Assembly (NCBI RefSeq): GCF_024793895.1 | Contig: NZ_JANUSB010000002.1 | Span: 62,001-126,000 of the forward strand | Length of the DNA: 64,000 nt | Source of the DNA: Serratia sp. AKBS12 | Lineage (GTDB): Bacteria; Pseudomonadota; Gammaproteobacteria; Enterobacterales; Enterobacteriaceae | Direction of reading: 5' to 3' | Shown here: piece by piece, positions 34,677 to 46,115 of the stretch | Layout of the letters: each line of letters opens with the position of its first letter | How positions within the stretch are numbered: position 1 is the first letter of the stretch | Made by a program: the position numbers and the translations under genes | The notes under the pieces: generated by a model | The model's database searches: none | What the model saw: only the letters and a program-made list of their open reading frames with translations | Told to the model about the DNA's origin: nothing

Positions 34677-36113
34677 TTACTGCATCAGCAGATACAGCGT
34701 GCTGTCGCCACGTTGAACGTTCAGCGCCAATACTGGCGGCTTGCTGTCGAGGATTTTACGCAACTCGCCCAGGTTCTGGATCGGCTGTTGGTTAACCCCG
34801 AGGATCACATCGCCTTTTTTCAGGCCGATACGCGCCGCGGCGCTGCCGGGCTTGACGCTGTCCACCTTAACGCCTTTCTGGCTACCCGCCTGGGTATTGC
34901 TCAGTTCGGCCCCTTCAATGCCGGTATAAATGTTGCCGGAATCGACCTGCGTCTGTTTGCTCTGCTCCAGCGTCACGTCCACCGTCACCGGTTTGCCGTC
35001 GCGGATCAGACCCAGTGCCAGTTTACTGCCGACCGGCAGCGTACCCACTTCGGCGCGGAAGGAGGCGAAGCTGGAAATCGCCTTGCCGTTAAGCGTGACG
35101 ATCACGTCGCCGGCCTTGATGCCCGCCTTCGCAGCAGCTGATTTTGGCAGTACCTGGCTGATGAACGCGCCACGCTGGGCGTCGACCTTCATCGCTTTTG
35201 CCAACTCAGAATTCAGTTCGGTGCCCATGATACCCAGCTCACCGCGTTTTACCTGGCCATATTCCACCATTTGCGCCGTCAGGTTTTTCACCATATTGCT
35301 CGGGATGGCAAAGCCGATGCCGATGTTGCCGCCGTCCGGCGCCAGGATCGCGGTATTGATGCCAATCAGTTCACCGTTCAGGTTGACCAACGCACCGCCG
35401 GAGTTACCACGGTTGATAGCAGCATCGGTCTGAATAAAGTTTTCGTAATTTTCAATGTTGAGGCCGCTGCGACCCAGCGCTGACACGATGCCGGATGTAG
35501 CGGTTTCACCCAGCCCATACGGGTTACCAATCGCCACGGTATAATCGCCCACCCGCAGCTTGTCGGAATCCGCCATCTTAATCGCGGTCAGATTCTTGAA
35601 GTCTTTCAATTGAATCAGCGCGATATCGGAACGCGGATCCTTACCGATCATCTTGGCATCGAAACGGCGGCCATCGCTCAGCTGCACCTGGATCTTGCTG
35701 GCGTTATCCACCACGTGGTTATTGGTGACGACATAGCCTTTAGTGGCATCAATCACCACGCCGGCGCCCAGCGCCTGAAACTTCTGTTTGGCGCCCTGAT
35801 CGCCCGGGCCACCTTGCCCGCCCTGACACATCGGCGAGCCCTGGAACGGTGAACCATCCTGGCAGAATGGCGAATCCTCACCGAAGAATTGCTGGAACTG
35901 CGGTGGCATACGCGGCGTATTGACCGCGGTGCTGCCTTCGACGTTGATGCTCACCACCGACGGCATGACCTTTTCCAACATCGGCGCCAGGCTCGGCAAT
36001 TGCTGCGAAGGCGTGCTTGCCGATGCGGTCTCTGCGGCGCTGGCCGTTACCGGGCCCATCGCCATACCAATACTGAATGCCAGAGCGCTCAGAACTAATG
36101 CGGTTTTTTTCAT
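34677..36113 (-). CDS. degP: Periplasmic serine protease/chaperone DegP (HtrA)
   Basis: DegP degrades or holds misfolded envelope proteins in the periplasm and is important at high temperature. The 478-residue precursor has a signal peptide ending at ASAA (about residue 27). The mature protease carries the triad His133 (NNHVVDNA), Asp163 (SDIALIQL) and Ser238 (GNSGGALV). The long LA loop with two cysteines (84 and 96) and Gly/Gln-rich sequence is the DegP type rather than DegQ or DegS. Two PDZ domains follow (about 285-375 and 390-475). A very good sigma-E promoter lies upstream. Confidence 0.98.
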   Translation of the reverse strand: MKKTALVLSALAFSIGMAMGPVTASAAETASASTPSQQLPSLAPMLEKVMPSVVSINVEGSTAVNTPRMPPQFQQFFGEDSPFCQDGSPFQGSPMCQGGQGGPGDQGAKQKFQALGAGVVIDATKGYVVTNNHVVDNASKIQVQLSDGRRFDAKMIGKDPRSDIALIQLKDFKNLTAIKMADSDKLRVGDYTVAIGNPYGLGETATSGIVSALGRSGLNIENYENFIQTDAAINRGNSGGALVNLNGELIGINTAILAPDGGNIGIGFAIPSNMVKNLTAQMVEYGQVKRGELGIMGTELNSELAKAMKVDAQRGAFISQVLPKSAAAKAGIKAGDVIVTLNGKAISSFASFRAEVGTLPVGSKLALGLIRDGKPVTVDVTLEQSKQTQVDSGNIYTGIEGAELSNTQAGSQKGVKVDSVKPGSAAARIGLKKGDVILGVNQQPIQNLGELRKILDSKPPVLALNVQRGDSTLYLLMQ

Positions 36114-36160
36114 CTGTGTGTCTCTTTAAAATTTTCGGGATAACTTTTTGTTGTGTTTAA

Positions 36161-36188
36161 TGAGAACCTATTAATAGCGCGAAGTTCC
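36161..36188 (-). promoter_or_regulatory. Sigma-E (RpoE) promoter of degP
   Basis: On the minus strand GGAACTT (36188-36182) is followed by 16 nt and TCTCA (36165-36161), matching the sigma-E pattern GAACTT-N16-TCTRA with one difference. The -10 element is 48 bp before the degP ATG. The E. coli degP promoter has the same architecture, so envelope stress should induce the gene. No clear CpxR repeat was identified by eye. Confidence 0.8.
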
Positions 36189-36298
36189 AGCGTAGTTTGT
36201 TGATAATGGTAAATAAATATTGGGCATCTTTACAAAACTCCAAACAGCCTGCCCGCCGCATTGCACCCGGTGGGAAATAGAGTCGTTAGCCTGAAAAA

Positions 36299-37816
36299 TT
36301 ATTCCGCCGCCATTAACCGGCGGTATTCGTCATAGGCATAAAGATCGGTCATGCCGCTGATATAATCCTGTAATAGACGCGCGCGGAAATAATACTCTCG
36401 GATGACCAACTGTTCCGGCGATAAATGCTGTAATCCTTCCACCGCTTCCTGATAAGCCAGCCGGTGTTTGGTCGACAGTTTGTGAAACAGCCGCGTTTCA
36501 ATCGGATAGCCGCGGTGACTGTCATCTTGCACCAGACGGCTAAAATCCGCCAACGGCATTGCCAGCAACGGGCTGTAGATATCCAGCAGGCCGCTGATGA
36601 CACGGTAGCCTTGCAGTTCCAATTGCTCGACTTCCGGATGATTGAATACGTGCTTGAACGCCACATTCTTGAAAATCTTCAATAATTGATATGCCGGGCT
36701 GGAGTCCTCCAGCAGCGCCTGATTGAAATTGCCCTGATAGACCGCCTCCAGATTGTCGATAAAGCGCTGCGCAGCATGCGGCACCAGGCGCGCCACGGTA
36801 AATACTCGCAGATACATGAAGAACTGATCTTCCGCGCTGCGACGCGCGCCGCCACGGTCGATTTTACGAAAGGCGCTGGCGACGGTTTTATCAAACAGGT
36901 CGCCCGGGGTAATGACGCCCCATTCCTGAGTCAGATGCAGATAAAGTTGCTCAACGGTAAAGATATTCTTTTCTACCGCATCTTCCAGGTCGGCAACGCA
37001 ATAAGAAATATCGTCGGCGGCCTCCATAATATAGGTCAATGGGAAGCGATCGAACTCTCCCATATTCAATTCTCGACGCAGGCGATCGACAAAGGCCTCT
37101 TCCGCCAGATAAAAGCCGGGCTTCTTCATCAAATAGCTGTGACTGGCGGGAATATCCGCTGCCCAATATGCCGGACGGGTATATTTTAATATACAGCCCA
37201 CCTGCGCGTAGGTCAGATTCAATTTCAGCAGGGTATGCACCAACCGAATAGCCTGGGCATTGCCCTCAAAATGGCTAAGATCGTGACGAATGCGGCTGCG
37301 CAGGCGGTTAAGATCGCTTTCGCCCTCATGCAAACGCAATACCTCAACCGAGCAGCGATCCTGACTGCTCGGCTGGCTGCCGCAGCTGGCAGGATCCAGA
37401 CGCTGGCTGAACCAGTCGTTGATCGCCGACTCGCCAAAGTGGCCAAACGGCGGATTGCCGATGTCATGCATCAGGCAGGCCATTTCCACAATGCTTTCAA
37501 ACGGATCGAGCAGGCGGCTCAGACCGAGCCGCTCGATGCGCTGCTCCTGTTTGAAACGGTTAAGGATCTCTTTGGCAATATGCCGCCCGACCTGCTGCAC
37601 TTCCATCGAGTGGGTCAGACGACTGCGCACCGCGGCATTGCGCTCCAATGGGAAAACCTGGGTTTTTTGCTGCAATCGGCGGATCGCCGCCGAATTGACG
37701 ATCCGCCCGCGATCGCTCTCGAACTGACGAATGATATCGTATTCTTCTTCGGCCTCGATCGGTTTGCTGAACGGCCGCTGGAAGCTGATTTTCTGTTTAA
37801 AGTCGATCCCGGACAT
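36299..37816 (-). CDS. dgt: Deoxyguanosinetriphosphate triphosphohydrolase
   Basis: Dgt cleaves dGTP to deoxyguanosine and tripolyphosphate and helps set dNTP pools and resist phage. The ATG at 37816 behind GGAGAACCAG gives 505 residues, the E. coli length; the open frame extends further upstream without similarity. HD-domain ligands are visible in [34 protein letters not shown] and [20 protein letters not shown]. It is divergent from mtnN. The intervening 130 bp contains their promoters. Confidence 0.97.
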   Translation of the reverse strand: MSGIDFKQKISFQRPFSKPIEAEEEYDIIRQFESDRGRIVNSAAIRRLQQKTQVFPLERNAAVRSRLTHSMEVQQVGRHIAKEILNRFKQEQRIERLGLSRLLDPFESIVEMACLMHDIGNPPFGHFGESAINDWFSQRLDPASCGSQPSSQDRCSVEVLRLHEGESDLNRLRSRIRHDLSHFEGNAQAIRLVHTLLKLNLTYAQVGCILKYTRPAYWAADIPASHSYLMKKPGFYLAEEAFVDRLRRELNMGEFDRFPLTYIMEAADDISYCVADLEDAVEKNIFTVEQLYLHLTQEWGVITPGDLFDKTVASAFRKIDRGGARRSAEDQFFMYLRVFTVARLVPHAAQRFIDNLEAVYQGNFNQALLEDSSPAYQLLKIFKNVAFKHVFNHPEVEQLELQGYRVISGLLDIYSPLLAMPLADFSRLVQDDSHRGYPIETRLFHKLSTKHRLAYQEAVEGLQHLSPEQLVIREYYFRARLLQDYISGMTDLYAYDEYRRLMAAE

Positions 37817-37946
37817 CTGGTTCTCCACCCTTGGCGCATCAGCCCCCGTGATAACAATTCCCGACGGCGGATGCAACGGATTATCTCTCTTTCACAGCCA
37901 TGATAGACTATGCGCAATTCTCACACTCAATCAGCGAGTATTATTT

Positions 37947-38648
37947 ATGAAAGTAGGCATCATCGGCGCCATGGAACAAGAAGTGACCCTGCTGCGCGAA
38001 CAAATTGAAAACCGTCAGACGATTCAACGCGCGGGCTGTGAAATCTATACCGGTCAGATCGGCGGCGTCGAGGTAGCGTTACTGAAGTCTGGCATCGGTA
38101 AAGTTGCGGCAGCGCTGGGCACCACCCTACTGCTGGAACATTGCCAACCGGACGTGGTGATCAACACCGGATCCGCCGGCGGTCTGGCGTCAACGCTAAA
38201 AGTAGGCGATATCGTGGTGTCTGAAGAAGTGCGCTATCACGATGCCGACGTGACTGCCTTTGGCTATGAGCCAGGCCAAATGGCCGGCTGCCCGGCGGCC
38301 TTCGTTGCCAATGATGCGCTGATTGCGTTGGCAGAGAACTGCATCAAACAGCTGGAGCTCAATGCGGTACGCGGCCTGATTTGCAGCGGTGATGCCTTTA
38401 TCAACGGCGCAGAGCCGCTGGCGCGCATTCGTGCCACCTTCCCAAATGTAGCGGCGGTAGAGATGGAAGCGGCGGCCATTGGCCATGTTTGCCACCAGTT
38501 CAACACGCCGTTCGTCGTGGTACGCGCCATTTCCGACGTCGCTGACAGCGAATCGCACATGAGCTTTGACGAGTTTCTGGTGGTCGCGGCCAAACAGTCC
38601 TCGCTGATGGTCAACGCGATGCTGCAAACGCTGGCCAAACGCGGTTAA
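37947..38648 (+). CDS. mtnN: 5'-methylthioadenosine/S-adenosylhomocysteine nucleosidase
   Basis: MtnN removes adenine from methylthioadenosine, S-adenosylhomocysteine and 5'-deoxyadenosine, supporting methionine salvage, autoinducer-2 precursor formation and radical-SAM turnover. The start at 37947 gives 233 residues with the family N-terminus [17 protein letters not shown]. Signatures include NTGSAGGL, the adenine-binding GDAFI stretch, [13 protein letters not shown], and the catalytic aspartate in RAISDVAD. The GTG start of btuF follows one base after the stop, so the two are translationally linked. Confidence 0.97.
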   Translation: MKVGIIGAMEQEVTLLREQIENRQTIQRAGCEIYTGQIGGVEVALLKSGIGKVAAALGTTLLLEHCQPDVVINTGSAGGLASTLKVGDIVVSEEVRYHDADVTAFGYEPGQMAGCPAAFVANDALIALAENCIKQLELNAVRGLICSGDAFINGAEPLARIRATFPNVAAVEMEAAAIGHVCHQFNTPFVVVRAISDVADSESHMSFDEFLVVAAKQSSLMVNAMLQTLAKRG

Positions 38649-38649
38649 T

Positions 38650-39456
38650 GTGAAGCGACGCGGCTCTCTCTTTTCGTGGCTGCTGGCGCTGGCGCTGGCA
38701 TTGCCTGCGTCAGCGGCGCAACGCGTCATCAGTCTGGCGCCAAACACCACCGAGTTGGCCTATGCCGCCGGCATGGGAGATAACCTGCTGGCGGTCAGTG
38801 CCTTTTCCGATTATCCCCCGCAAGCCAAAAAGCTGGAGCAGGTAGCCTCCTGGCAGGGGATCAATCTCGAGCGGGTATTGGCGTTGAAGCCGGATCTGAT
38901 CCTGGCCTGGCGCGGTGGCAACCCACAGCGGGTATTGGATCAGCTAGCGTCTTTCGGCATCCCGATTTTTTATGCCGATGCGAAAAACATCGAAGACATA
39001 GCCCAGTCGCTGGACGATCTGGCTCGTTACAGCCCGCATCCGCAGCAGGCACACCAGGCGGCAGAACAGATTCGTCGGCAAACTGCGCAACTGAAAGCCC
39101 GCTATGCCAGCAATCAGCCGCGCCGCGTCCTGTTGCAGTTCGGCACTCAACCGCTGTTCACCAGTTCGGGCGCTACGCTGCAAAGCCAGGTACTGTCGCT
39201 GTGCGGCGCCGAAAATCTGTTTGCCGACAGCCGCATGCCGTGGCCACAAATCAGTCGCGAACAGGTGCTGGCACGCAAGCCACAGGCGGTAGTCATCACC
39301 GGCGACGCCAGGCAGATCGCCAGCGTCGAGGCGTTTTGGGCTCCGCAACTACAGGTGCCGGTGATTGCGCTGAACGAAGACTGGTTCAACCGCGCCGGGC
39401 CGCGCATTATGCTGGCGGCGCAGCAGCTGTGTAGCCAACTGGCGGAGATCCGCTGA
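38650..39456 (+). CDS. btuF: Vitamin B12 ABC transporter periplasmic binding protein BtuF
   Basis: BtuF delivers cobalamin to the BtuCD importer. It starts at a GTG one base after mtnN and has a signal peptide (basic MKRRG, hydrophobic core, ASAAQ cleavage region near residue 24). The 268-residue protein belongs to the helical-backbone metal-receptor family: [38 protein letters not shown], and GAENLFAD. The role follows from synteny (mtnN-btuF-yadS) and similarity. BtuC and BtuD are not encoded here, as in E. coli. Confidence 0.95.
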   Translation: MKRRGSLFSWLLALALALPASAAQRVISLAPNTTELAYAAGMGDNLLAVSAFSDYPPQAKKLEQVASWQGINLERVLALKPDLILAWRGGNPQRVLDQLASFGIPIFYADAKNIEDIAQSLDDLARYSPHPQQAHQAAEQIRRQTAQLKARYASNQPRRVLLQFGTQPLFTSSGATLQSQVLSLCGAENLFADSRMPWPQISREQVLARKPQAVVITGDARQIASVEAFWAPQLQVPVIALNEDWFNRAGPRIMLAAQQLCSQLAEIR

Positions 39457-40070
39457 TGCTGGTGTTCTGGCTGGATATTCTGGGCACGGCGGTATTTGCC
39501 ATTTCCGGCGTGCTGCTGGCGGGCAAATTACGCATGGATCCGTTCGGCGTCCTGGTGTTGGGGGTGGTCACTGCGGTCGGCGGTGGCACCATCCGCGATA
39601 TGGCGCTGGCCAACGGGCCGGTATTCTGGGTGCAGGATCCTACCGATCTGGTGGTGGCGATGGTCACCTGCGTACTGACGCTGCTGCTGGTGCGACAGCC
39701 GCGCCGTCTGCCGAAATGGATCCTGCCGGTGCTGGATGCCGTCGGACTGGCGGTGTTTGTCGGCATCGGCGTCAACAAAGCCTTTGCCGCCGGCAGCGGA
39801 CCACTGGTGGCCATCTGCATGGGGGTCATTACCGGCGTCGGCGGCGGTATCATTCGCGATGTGCTGGCACGGGAAATCCCGATGATCCTGCGTACCGAAA
39901 TTTACGCCACCGCCTGCATTATCGGCGGCATCATCCATGCCACGGCCTATCACAGCTTCGGCATGCCGCTCCAGCAGGCAATGATGCTCGGTATGGCCAT
40001 TACGCTGATAATCCGGCTGGCGGCGATTCGCTGGCATCTGAAACTGCCGGCCTTTATCCTCGAACAATAG
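39456..40070 (+). CDS. yadS: TRIC/UPF0126 family inner-membrane protein YadS
   Basis: A 204-residue protein of about seven membrane segments. Two similar repeats are visible, each with a glycine-rich turn: GVVTAVGGGTIRD (about 35-47) and GVITGVGGGIIRDVLARE (about 122-139). This internal duplication is typical of the UPF0126 family, which has been related to trimeric intracellular cation channels; some members are proposed to move glycine or cations. The physiological role is unproven. The ATG overlaps the btuF stop by one base, completing an mtnN-btuF-yadS operon ended by a strong terminator. Confidence 0.93.
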   Translation: MLVFWLDILGTAVFAISGVLLAGKLRMDPFGVLVLGVVTAVGGGTIRDMALANGPVFWVQDPTDLVVAMVTCVLTLLLVRQPRRLPKWILPVLDAVGLAVFVGIGVNKAFAAGSGPLVAICMGVITGVGGGIIRDVLAREIPMILRTEIYATACIIGGIIHATAYHSFGMPLQQAMMLGMAITLIIRLAAIRWHLKLPAFILEQ

Positions 40071-40074
40071 GCAA

Positions 40075-40113
40075 TAAAAAACCCGCCAACGGTATTCCGC
40101 TAGCGGGTTTTTG
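40075..40113. terminator. Bidirectional terminator, yadS / erpA
   Basis: An A-run leads into ACCCGC, an interior ACGG-CCG pairing, then GCGGGT and a T-run. It fits termination of yadS on the plus strand and erpA on the minus strand. Confidence 0.88.
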
Positions 40114-40125
40114 CCATTCAGTGCA

Positions 40126-40470
40126 TCAGATGCTGAATGAAGAACCGCAACCGCAGGTGGTTTTGGCATTCGGGTTGGTGACCACAAAACGAGACCCTTC
40201 CAGCCCTTCGGTATAGTCCACCGCCCCGCCGACCAGATATTGCAGGCTCATCGGATCAACCACCAGCGCCACGCCCTGTTTTTCAATGGTCATGTCGCCT
40301 TCGTTGATCTTGTCGTCGAAAGTGAAGCCGTATTGGAATCCGCTGCACCCACCGCCGGTAATATACACCCGCAACTTCAGATCCGGGTTTTCTTCATCGG
40401 CAATCAGGAATTTCACCTTTTTTGCTGCCGCCTCGGTAAATTGCAGGGGCAGTGCCGTTTCATCGCTCAT
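40126..40470 (-). CDS. erpA: Iron-sulfur cluster insertion protein ErpA
   Basis: ErpA is an A-type carrier that passes Fe-S clusters to apoenzymes such as IspG and IspH. The ATG at 40470, with GGGAG upstream, gives 114 residues as in E. coli; a possible ATG 18 bp earlier has no similarity. The three cluster-binding cysteines are in [11 protein letters not shown] and the C-terminal CGCGSSF. A Fur-box-like sequence lies 51-70 bp upstream of the start. Confidence 0.97.
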   Translation of the reverse strand: MSDETALPLQFTEAAAKKVKFLIADEENPDLKLRVYITGGGCSGFQYGFTFDDKINEGDMTIEKQGVALVVDPMSLQYLVGGAVDYTEGLEGSRFVVTNPNAKTTCGCGSSFSI

Positions 40471-40520
40471 AGTCGTTACTCCCAACATTGTTCAGCCTCA
40501 GGTCGCGACGATGGCAGCCT

Positions 40521-40540
40521 GATTAATAATAATGATTATC
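40521..40540 (-). promoter_or_regulatory. Fur-box-like sequence upstream of erpA
   Basis: On the minus strand GATAATCATTATTATTAATC matches 13 of 19 positions of the classical Fur consensus, including a perfect first GATAAT hexamer. The position fits the erpA promoter. The match may simply reflect AT-richness; IscR control is the known mode for E. coli erpA. Confidence 0.3.
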
Positions 40541-40559
40541 CAATACCTGAGTGCTGCGT

Positions 40560-42002
40560 TCAAGTATTCGCCGCATTTGTTGCATCTTCTTTACCTGTTT
40601 TATCGGCCGCGGCCTGCCTCTGCCGCGCTTCCTGCTTTTCTAACGTGCGGGCCAACAGTGAGGAATACAAGGGCTTACCGCCGAGTAATTGCGCCACCAG
40701 CGTCGCACCGAGGCAAGTTATAATCATTGGTAATATCAACTGATAATTGTCGGTCATTTCCAGTACAAGCACGATGCCGGTCAGCGGTGCACGCACCGTG
40801 GCGGCAAACAACGCGCCCATGCCGGCAATGGCAAAGGTACCGGCTTCCAGGCCGTACTGCGGGAACAAGTGCCCGCTGGCCAAGCCAAATGCGGTACCGA
40901 ACAGGGTGCCCAACGCCAGCATCGGCGCAAAAATGCCGCCAGGCGCACCGGAGGCGAAGCACAACAGGGTGGTCACAACGCGCGCAATAAAAATGAACAT
41001 CAGCATGCCAACGGTGTAATTGCCTGCAGCAGCGATCGGTATCAAGCCAAAACCGCCGCCCGCCGCCTGCGGCTGGATAAGACCTAGAATGCCGCACATG
41101 CCGCCGAGTAGGCCACCGATCAGCAGGATCTTGCGCATGTTACCGCCGTGAATGCGTGCAAACATATCTTGAGTGCGGAATATCAAGCGGTTAAACATCA
41201 CGCCAACCGCACCGAACACCGCACCGAGCACCAGATACAGCCACAGCGTATTGGTGGGTGCCGAAGACAGTTTGCCCACCTCGATCACCGAGTGTTGCCC
41301 ATTGAAAATCTGGAACACCACCGCCGACATGATCACACCGATAAACACCGCTTTTATCGAAATCAGGTTATAACGAAACTGCGGACGCATCTCTTCGATA
41401 ATGAACAGTATTCCGGCCAACGGCGCGTTAAACGCGGCGGAAAGCCCGGCGGCGGCGCCGGTGGCCAATAACGAATGACGCGCTTCCGCGCCGCGAATGC
41501 GGAAAACATCCAGCACCATGCGCCCGACGTTGCCCCCCATCTGCACCGTCGGCCCTTCGCGCCCGAGCACCATACCGGCTCCCAGCGTGCCCATGCCGCC
41601 GATAAATTTCACCGGAATCACTCGCCACCAGCGCACCGGCCGCAACTCCTCCAGCGCACCTTCGATTTCAGGAATACCGGATCCCCCGGCCTCCGGTGCA
41701 AAGCGCCGCACCAGGTAATAGCCGAGCACCGCCAGCGCCGCGGAGAACAAAAACGCCAGCGGCCAGACCAGAAACCAGTAATTGGCAACATAGGCCAAAC
41801 CGGAGAGCCGTTGCTGCTGAACCCAATCTACGGCTTTCTCAAACGCGACGCCCAGCAAACCGGCCAGGGTGCCTACCAGCGCCGCCATCACCAGTATTGC
41901 CACCGGCGTTTTGTCGCGACGCATAAACTGGCGCACGCGGTCGCTGGGCTTCAGGTGCGCAAGACGCGCCTGCGGAGGTTGCTTTTGTAAATCAGTCATC
42001 AT
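40560..42002 (-). CDS. clcA: H+/Cl- exchange transporter ClcA
   Basis: ClcA exchanges two chloride ions for one proton and supports extreme acid resistance. The 480-residue CLC protein has all selectivity elements: [25 protein letters not shown], the proton-glutamate region [14 protein letters not shown], and the Tyr of [28 protein letters not shown] is also present. Two adjacent ATGs (42002 and 41999) are possible starts. The C-terminal tail of about 40 residues is Lys/Ala/Gln-rich and cytoplasmic. Confidence 0.97.
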   Translation of the reverse strand: MMTDLQKQPPQARLAHLKPSDRVRQFMRRDKTPVAILVMAALVGTLAGLLGVAFEKAVDWVQQQRLSGLAYVANYWFLVWPLAFLFSAALAVLGYYLVRRFAPEAGGSGIPEIEGALEELRPVRWWRVIPVKFIGGMGTLGAGMVLGREGPTVQMGGNVGRMVLDVFRIRGAEARHSLLATGAAAGLSAAFNAPLAGILFIIEEMRPQFRYNLISIKAVFIGVIMSAVVFQIFNGQHSVIEVGKLSSAPTNTLWLYLVLGAVFGAVGVMFNRLIFRTQDMFARIHGGNMRKILLIGGLLGGMCGILGLIQPQAAGGGFGLIPIAAAGNYTVGMLMFIFIARVVTTLLCFASGAPGGIFAPMLALGTLFGTAFGLASGHLFPQYGLEAGTFAIAGMGALFAATVRAPLTGIVLVLEMTDNYQLILPMIITCLGATLVAQLLGGKPLYSSLLARTLEKQEARQRQAAADKTGKEDATNAANT

Positions 42003-42178
42003 CAGTTGGTTATTATTGGCAAGATAAGTAATACAAATAGCGAGCGTGCCATTCTAGCGCAGACCGGCAGTTGCCGCCCGGCGAAATAGGTATCTGACTG
42101 TGATCGTTTCATAACGGCGCGCACTTCTCTAGAATATGCCGGTCAAATTAATTTAATGAAACCTCCAGGAGCCGATTT

Positions 42179-43468
42179 ATGAGCTTACACAGCAAGTCCG
42201 AAAGTCTGTATGCGCAGGCGCAACAGTTGATCCCGGGTGGGGTTAACTCTCCGGTGCGTGCATTCACCGGTGTAGGCGGTGTACCGCTGTTTATCGAGCG
42301 TGCCGACGGCGCTTATCTGTTTGATGCCGATGGCAAAGCCTATATCGATTATGTCGGCTCCTGGGGCCCGATGGTGCTGGGACATAATCACCCGGCCATC
42401 CGCAACGCGGTTATCGAAGCGGCCGAGCGCGGTCTGAGCTTTGGCGCGCCGACCGAGATGGAAGTCAAAATGGCCGAGCTGGTAACCGAGCTGGTGCCGA
42501 CCATGGATATGGTACGCATGGTGAACTCCGGCACCGAAGCCACCATGAGCGCCATTCGTCTGGCTCGCGGCTATACCAGCCGCGACAAGATCGTCAAGTT
42601 TGAAGGCTGTTACCACGGCCACGCCGACTGCCTGCTGGTAAAAGCCGGTTCCGGCGCGCTGACTCTGGGTCAGCCCAATTCTCCGGGCGTACCGGCAGAT
42701 TTCGCCAAGCACACCCTGACCTGCACCTATAACGATCTGGATTCCGTTCGCAGCGCGTTCGAACAGTACCCATCAGAAATTGCCTGCATCATCGTTGAAC
42801 CGGTTGCCGGCAACATGAACTGCGTGCCACCGCTGCCCGAGTTCCTGCCAGGCCTGCGCGAACTATGTGACAAATACGGCGCACTGCTGATCATCGACGA
42901 AGTAATGACCGGATTCCGCGTGGCGCTGGCCGGAGCACAGGCCCATTATCAGGTGGTGCCGGATCTGACCTGCCTGGGCAAAATCATCGGCGGCGGTATG
43001 CCGGTAGGGGCATTCGGCGGTCGTCGTGAGGTGATGGAAGCATTGGCGCCAACCGGCCCGGTCTACCAGGCCGGTACCTTGTCCGGTAACCCGATAGCCA
43101 TGGCAGCCGGCTTTGCCTGCCTGAATCAGGTCGCTCAGCCGGGTGTACACCAGACGCTGACCGAGCTGACCGAAATGCTGGCGGCGGGCCTGCTGCACGC
43201 CGCCAAAGAAGAGAATATCCCGTTAGTGGTCAACAACGTCGGCGGTATGTTCGGCCTGTTCTTTACCGATGCCGCCTCGGTGACCTGCTATCAGGACGTG
43301 ATGCAGTGCGATGTGGAGCGCTTCAAGCGTTTCTTCCACCTGATGCTGGATGAAGGCATTTATCTGGCGCCGTCGGCCTTCGAAGCCGGTTTTATGTCGG
43401 TGGCACACAGCAAGGAAGATATTCAGCGCACCATTGATGCGGCACGCCGCTGCTTCGCCAAACTGTAA
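42179..43468 (+). CDS. hemL: Glutamate-1-semialdehyde 2,1-aminomutase
   Basis: HemL converts glutamate-1-semialdehyde to 5-aminolevulinate for heme synthesis, with PLP. It is 429 residues with CCAGGAG before the ATG. Family landmarks are [13 protein letters not shown], the Rossmann-type [34 protein letters not shown] and the PLP lysine in [18 protein letters not shown]. In E. coli the fhu and other genes follow hemL; here it is followed, after a terminator, by convergent ampE. Confidence 0.98.
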   Translation: MSLHSKSESLYAQAQQLIPGGVNSPVRAFTGVGGVPLFIERADGAYLFDADGKAYIDYVGSWGPMVLGHNHPAIRNAVIEAAERGLSFGAPTEMEVKMAELVTELVPTMDMVRMVNSGTEATMSAIRLARGYTSRDKIVKFEGCYHGHADCLLVKAGSGALTLGQPNSPGVPADFAKHTLTCTYNDLDSVRSAFEQYPSEIACIIVEPVAGNMNCVPPLPEFLPGLRELCDKYGALLIIDEVMTGFRVALAGAQAHYQVVPDLTCLGKIIGGGMPVGAFGGRREVMEALAPTGPVYQAGTLSGNPIAMAAGFACLNQVAQPGVHQTLTELTEMLAAGLLHAAKEENIPLVVNNVGGMFGLFFTDAASVTCYQDVMQCDVERFKRFFHLMLDEGIYLAPSAFEAGFMSVAHSKEDIQRTIDAARRCFAKL

Positions 43469-43490
43469 GCTCGCTAGGCAAAAATGATAA

Positions 43491-43516
43491 CGGGCGCCTT
43501 ATGCGCCCGTTTTTTT
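43491..43516 (+). terminator. Terminator of hemL
   Basis: CGGGCGC (43491-43497), a 5-nt loop and GCGCCCG (43503-43509) are followed by seven T residues. It overlaps the ampE stop codon on the other strand by two bases. Confidence 0.93.
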
Positions 43517-44369
43517 ACAGCAGCGTGCCGTAAATCGTCAGCAGCGCTACTACCACCACCACGACCAGCGTGACTTTACGTGCCAGCGTAACCGCGGCAC
43601 GCGGTGTTTGCACCGGGTCGGTATGAGGCTCGCGCGCCAGCGAGAATTGTGCCAGATGTGTCAGCACCTGATACTGCGAAGTGCGGCGGTCGCCCAACGA
43701 GGCAAACCAGGCAGGCAGCGCCTTTTCGCCATGGCCGATCAACGCATAAGCCACGCCGACCAAGCGCACCGGGATCCAGTCCAGCCAATGCAGCAGGCTG
43801 TCAATGCCGGAGCGTGAACGTTCCAGCGGTGTATTATGACGCGCCAGCCAAGTCTGATAGGCACGCAGGAAGGCATAACCGGCCAACGCGATCGGACCGT
43901 AAGGACCGCTGACCACAAACCAGAACAACGGCGCCAGATAATAGCGGTAGTTGATCCACAGCAGCGCATTCTGCAATTCGCGCAACCGCTCTTCCTCACT
44001 GCAATCCACCGGCAGCCCGTGGATCAACGCCAGCTCTTCCGCCATTTGATCGCTGGCATGGGCATCACCCTGCCGTGCCGCTTGCAGATACGCCCGATAA
44101 TGCTTGCGCTTGATGCCTGCCCCTACGCACAGCAAACCGATAATCACCCACAGTGCCAGTGTCAGCACGCCGAAGAACAGCCCCTGCGACAGCCACAAAA
44201 GTGCACCGACCACCACCATCCAGCCGAGCACCAGAGCCAGCGTTTGCGCCAGCGAGAATCGGTGCAACCGATGAAACACCACCTCCAGCCGGTGATCCAG
44301 CTGCCAGTGTTCGCCCAGTTTAAACAGGCGTTCCCACGCCAAAACCAGTAACAGCGTAAACAGCGTCAT
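43515..44369 (-). CDS. ampE: Inner-membrane protein AmpE
   Basis: AmpE is a cytoplasmic-membrane protein encoded in most enterics in an ampD-ampE operon; its role in beta-lactamase signalling is poorly defined. The 284-residue protein has the family start [22 protein letters not shown], four predicted membrane segments (about 48-64, 65-85, 150-175, 262-282), and the conserved cytoplasmic region with [23 protein letters not shown] ribosome site precedes the ATG. Unusually, no ampD precedes it: only about 210 bp separate ampE from nadC. Confidence 0.93.
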   Translation of the reverse strand: MTLFTLLLVLAWERLFKLGEHWQLDHRLEVVFHRLHRFSLAQTLALVLGWMVVVGALLWLSQGLFFGVLTLALWVIIGLLCVGAGIKRKHYRAYLQAARQGDAHASDQMAEELALIHGLPVDCSEEERLRELQNALLWINYRYYLAPLFWFVVSGPYGPIALAGYAFLRAYQTWLARHNTPLERSRSGIDSLLHWLDWIPVRLVGVAYALIGHGEKALPAWFASLGDRRTSQYQVLTHLAQFSLAREPHTDPVQTPRAAVTLARKVTLVVVVVVALLTIYGTLL

Positions 44370-44372
44370 TAG

Positions 44373-45470
<1,098 letters not shown>

Positions 45471-45483
45471 TCCCCCCTGTTAG

Positions 45484-45508
45484 CGCCTCCCATACCGGTC
45501 GGGAGGCG
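45484..45508 (+). terminator. Hairpin downstream of nadC
   Basis: CGCCTCCC (45484-45491) pairs with GGGAGGCG (45501-45508) around a 9-nt loop, 14 bp beyond the nadC stop. There is no U-run. The remaining gap to ppdD (about 160 bp) should contain the pilin promoter. Confidence 0.5.
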
Positions 45509-45671
45509 TGCCTGCCATGTAATGTTGCACTGCGCATCGCATAAATAATGCCGCCCATAGCAATTACCGCTCTATTTTGTGAAAGCAGTACGCAACCTGA
45601 CCAACCGCCGCTCGCCCGACGTCATTTTGCGTATTACCGTTGCCACCTCAATCATAAGGAGGTAGCAATTG

Positions 45672-46115
45672 ATGGACAGCCAACGTGGATTTACCCTGAT
45701 CGAACTGATGGTGGTTATCGCCATTATTGCCATTCTCAGCGCTATCGGCATCCCTTCTTATCAGCGTTATGTCCAGAAGGCCGCCATGACCGATATGCTG
45801 CAAGCGATGGCACCTTATAAAATGGCGGTCGAGCTTTGCCTGCTGGAAGGCGGCGGTCCTGCCGGCTGCAACGCCGGTAGCAAGGGCATTCCTGAAGGCG
45901 CAGCATCCCGCTATGTGAGCAAAATTCAAGTGAAGCAGGGCGCGATCGATCTCACCGGCAGCCAAACGCTGCAAGGCCTGACGGTGGCGCTGACTCCGGT
46001 GCAAAACAGCGTCGGGCTGACGCGCTGGACCCGCCAGTGCAACAGCGAAAGCGACACTCTGAAACAAACATGTCAGGACGTGTTCCACTTCGACGATACG
46101 GCTCAAGAGCCATGA
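45672..46115 (+). CDS. ppdD: Type IV major prepilin PpdD
   Basis: PpdD is the main type IV pilin of enterics. AAGGAGG precedes the ATG at 45672 (an in-frame TTG lies just before). The 147-residue prepilin has a short leader, MDSQRG, with PilD-type cleavage between Gly6 and Phe7, followed by the classic FTLIELMVVIAIIAILSAIG helix with Glu5 of the mature protein. Cysteines near 57, 66, 124 and 135 could form the pilin disulfides. It is the first gene of a ppdD-hofB-hofC operon with ATGA overlaps. Confidence 0.96.
   Translation: MDSQRGFTLIELMVVIAIIAILSAIGIPSYQRYVQKAAMTDMLQAMAPYKMAVELCLLEGGGPAGCNAGSKGIPEGAASRYVSKIQVKQGAIDLTGSQTLQGLTVALTPVQNSVGLTRWTRQCNSESDTLKQTCQDVFHFDDTAQEP

Noticed and set aside
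34755-35200. Plus-strand frames across degP
   Set aside because: They overlap the PDZ-coding part of degP and show no protein family; degP is certain.
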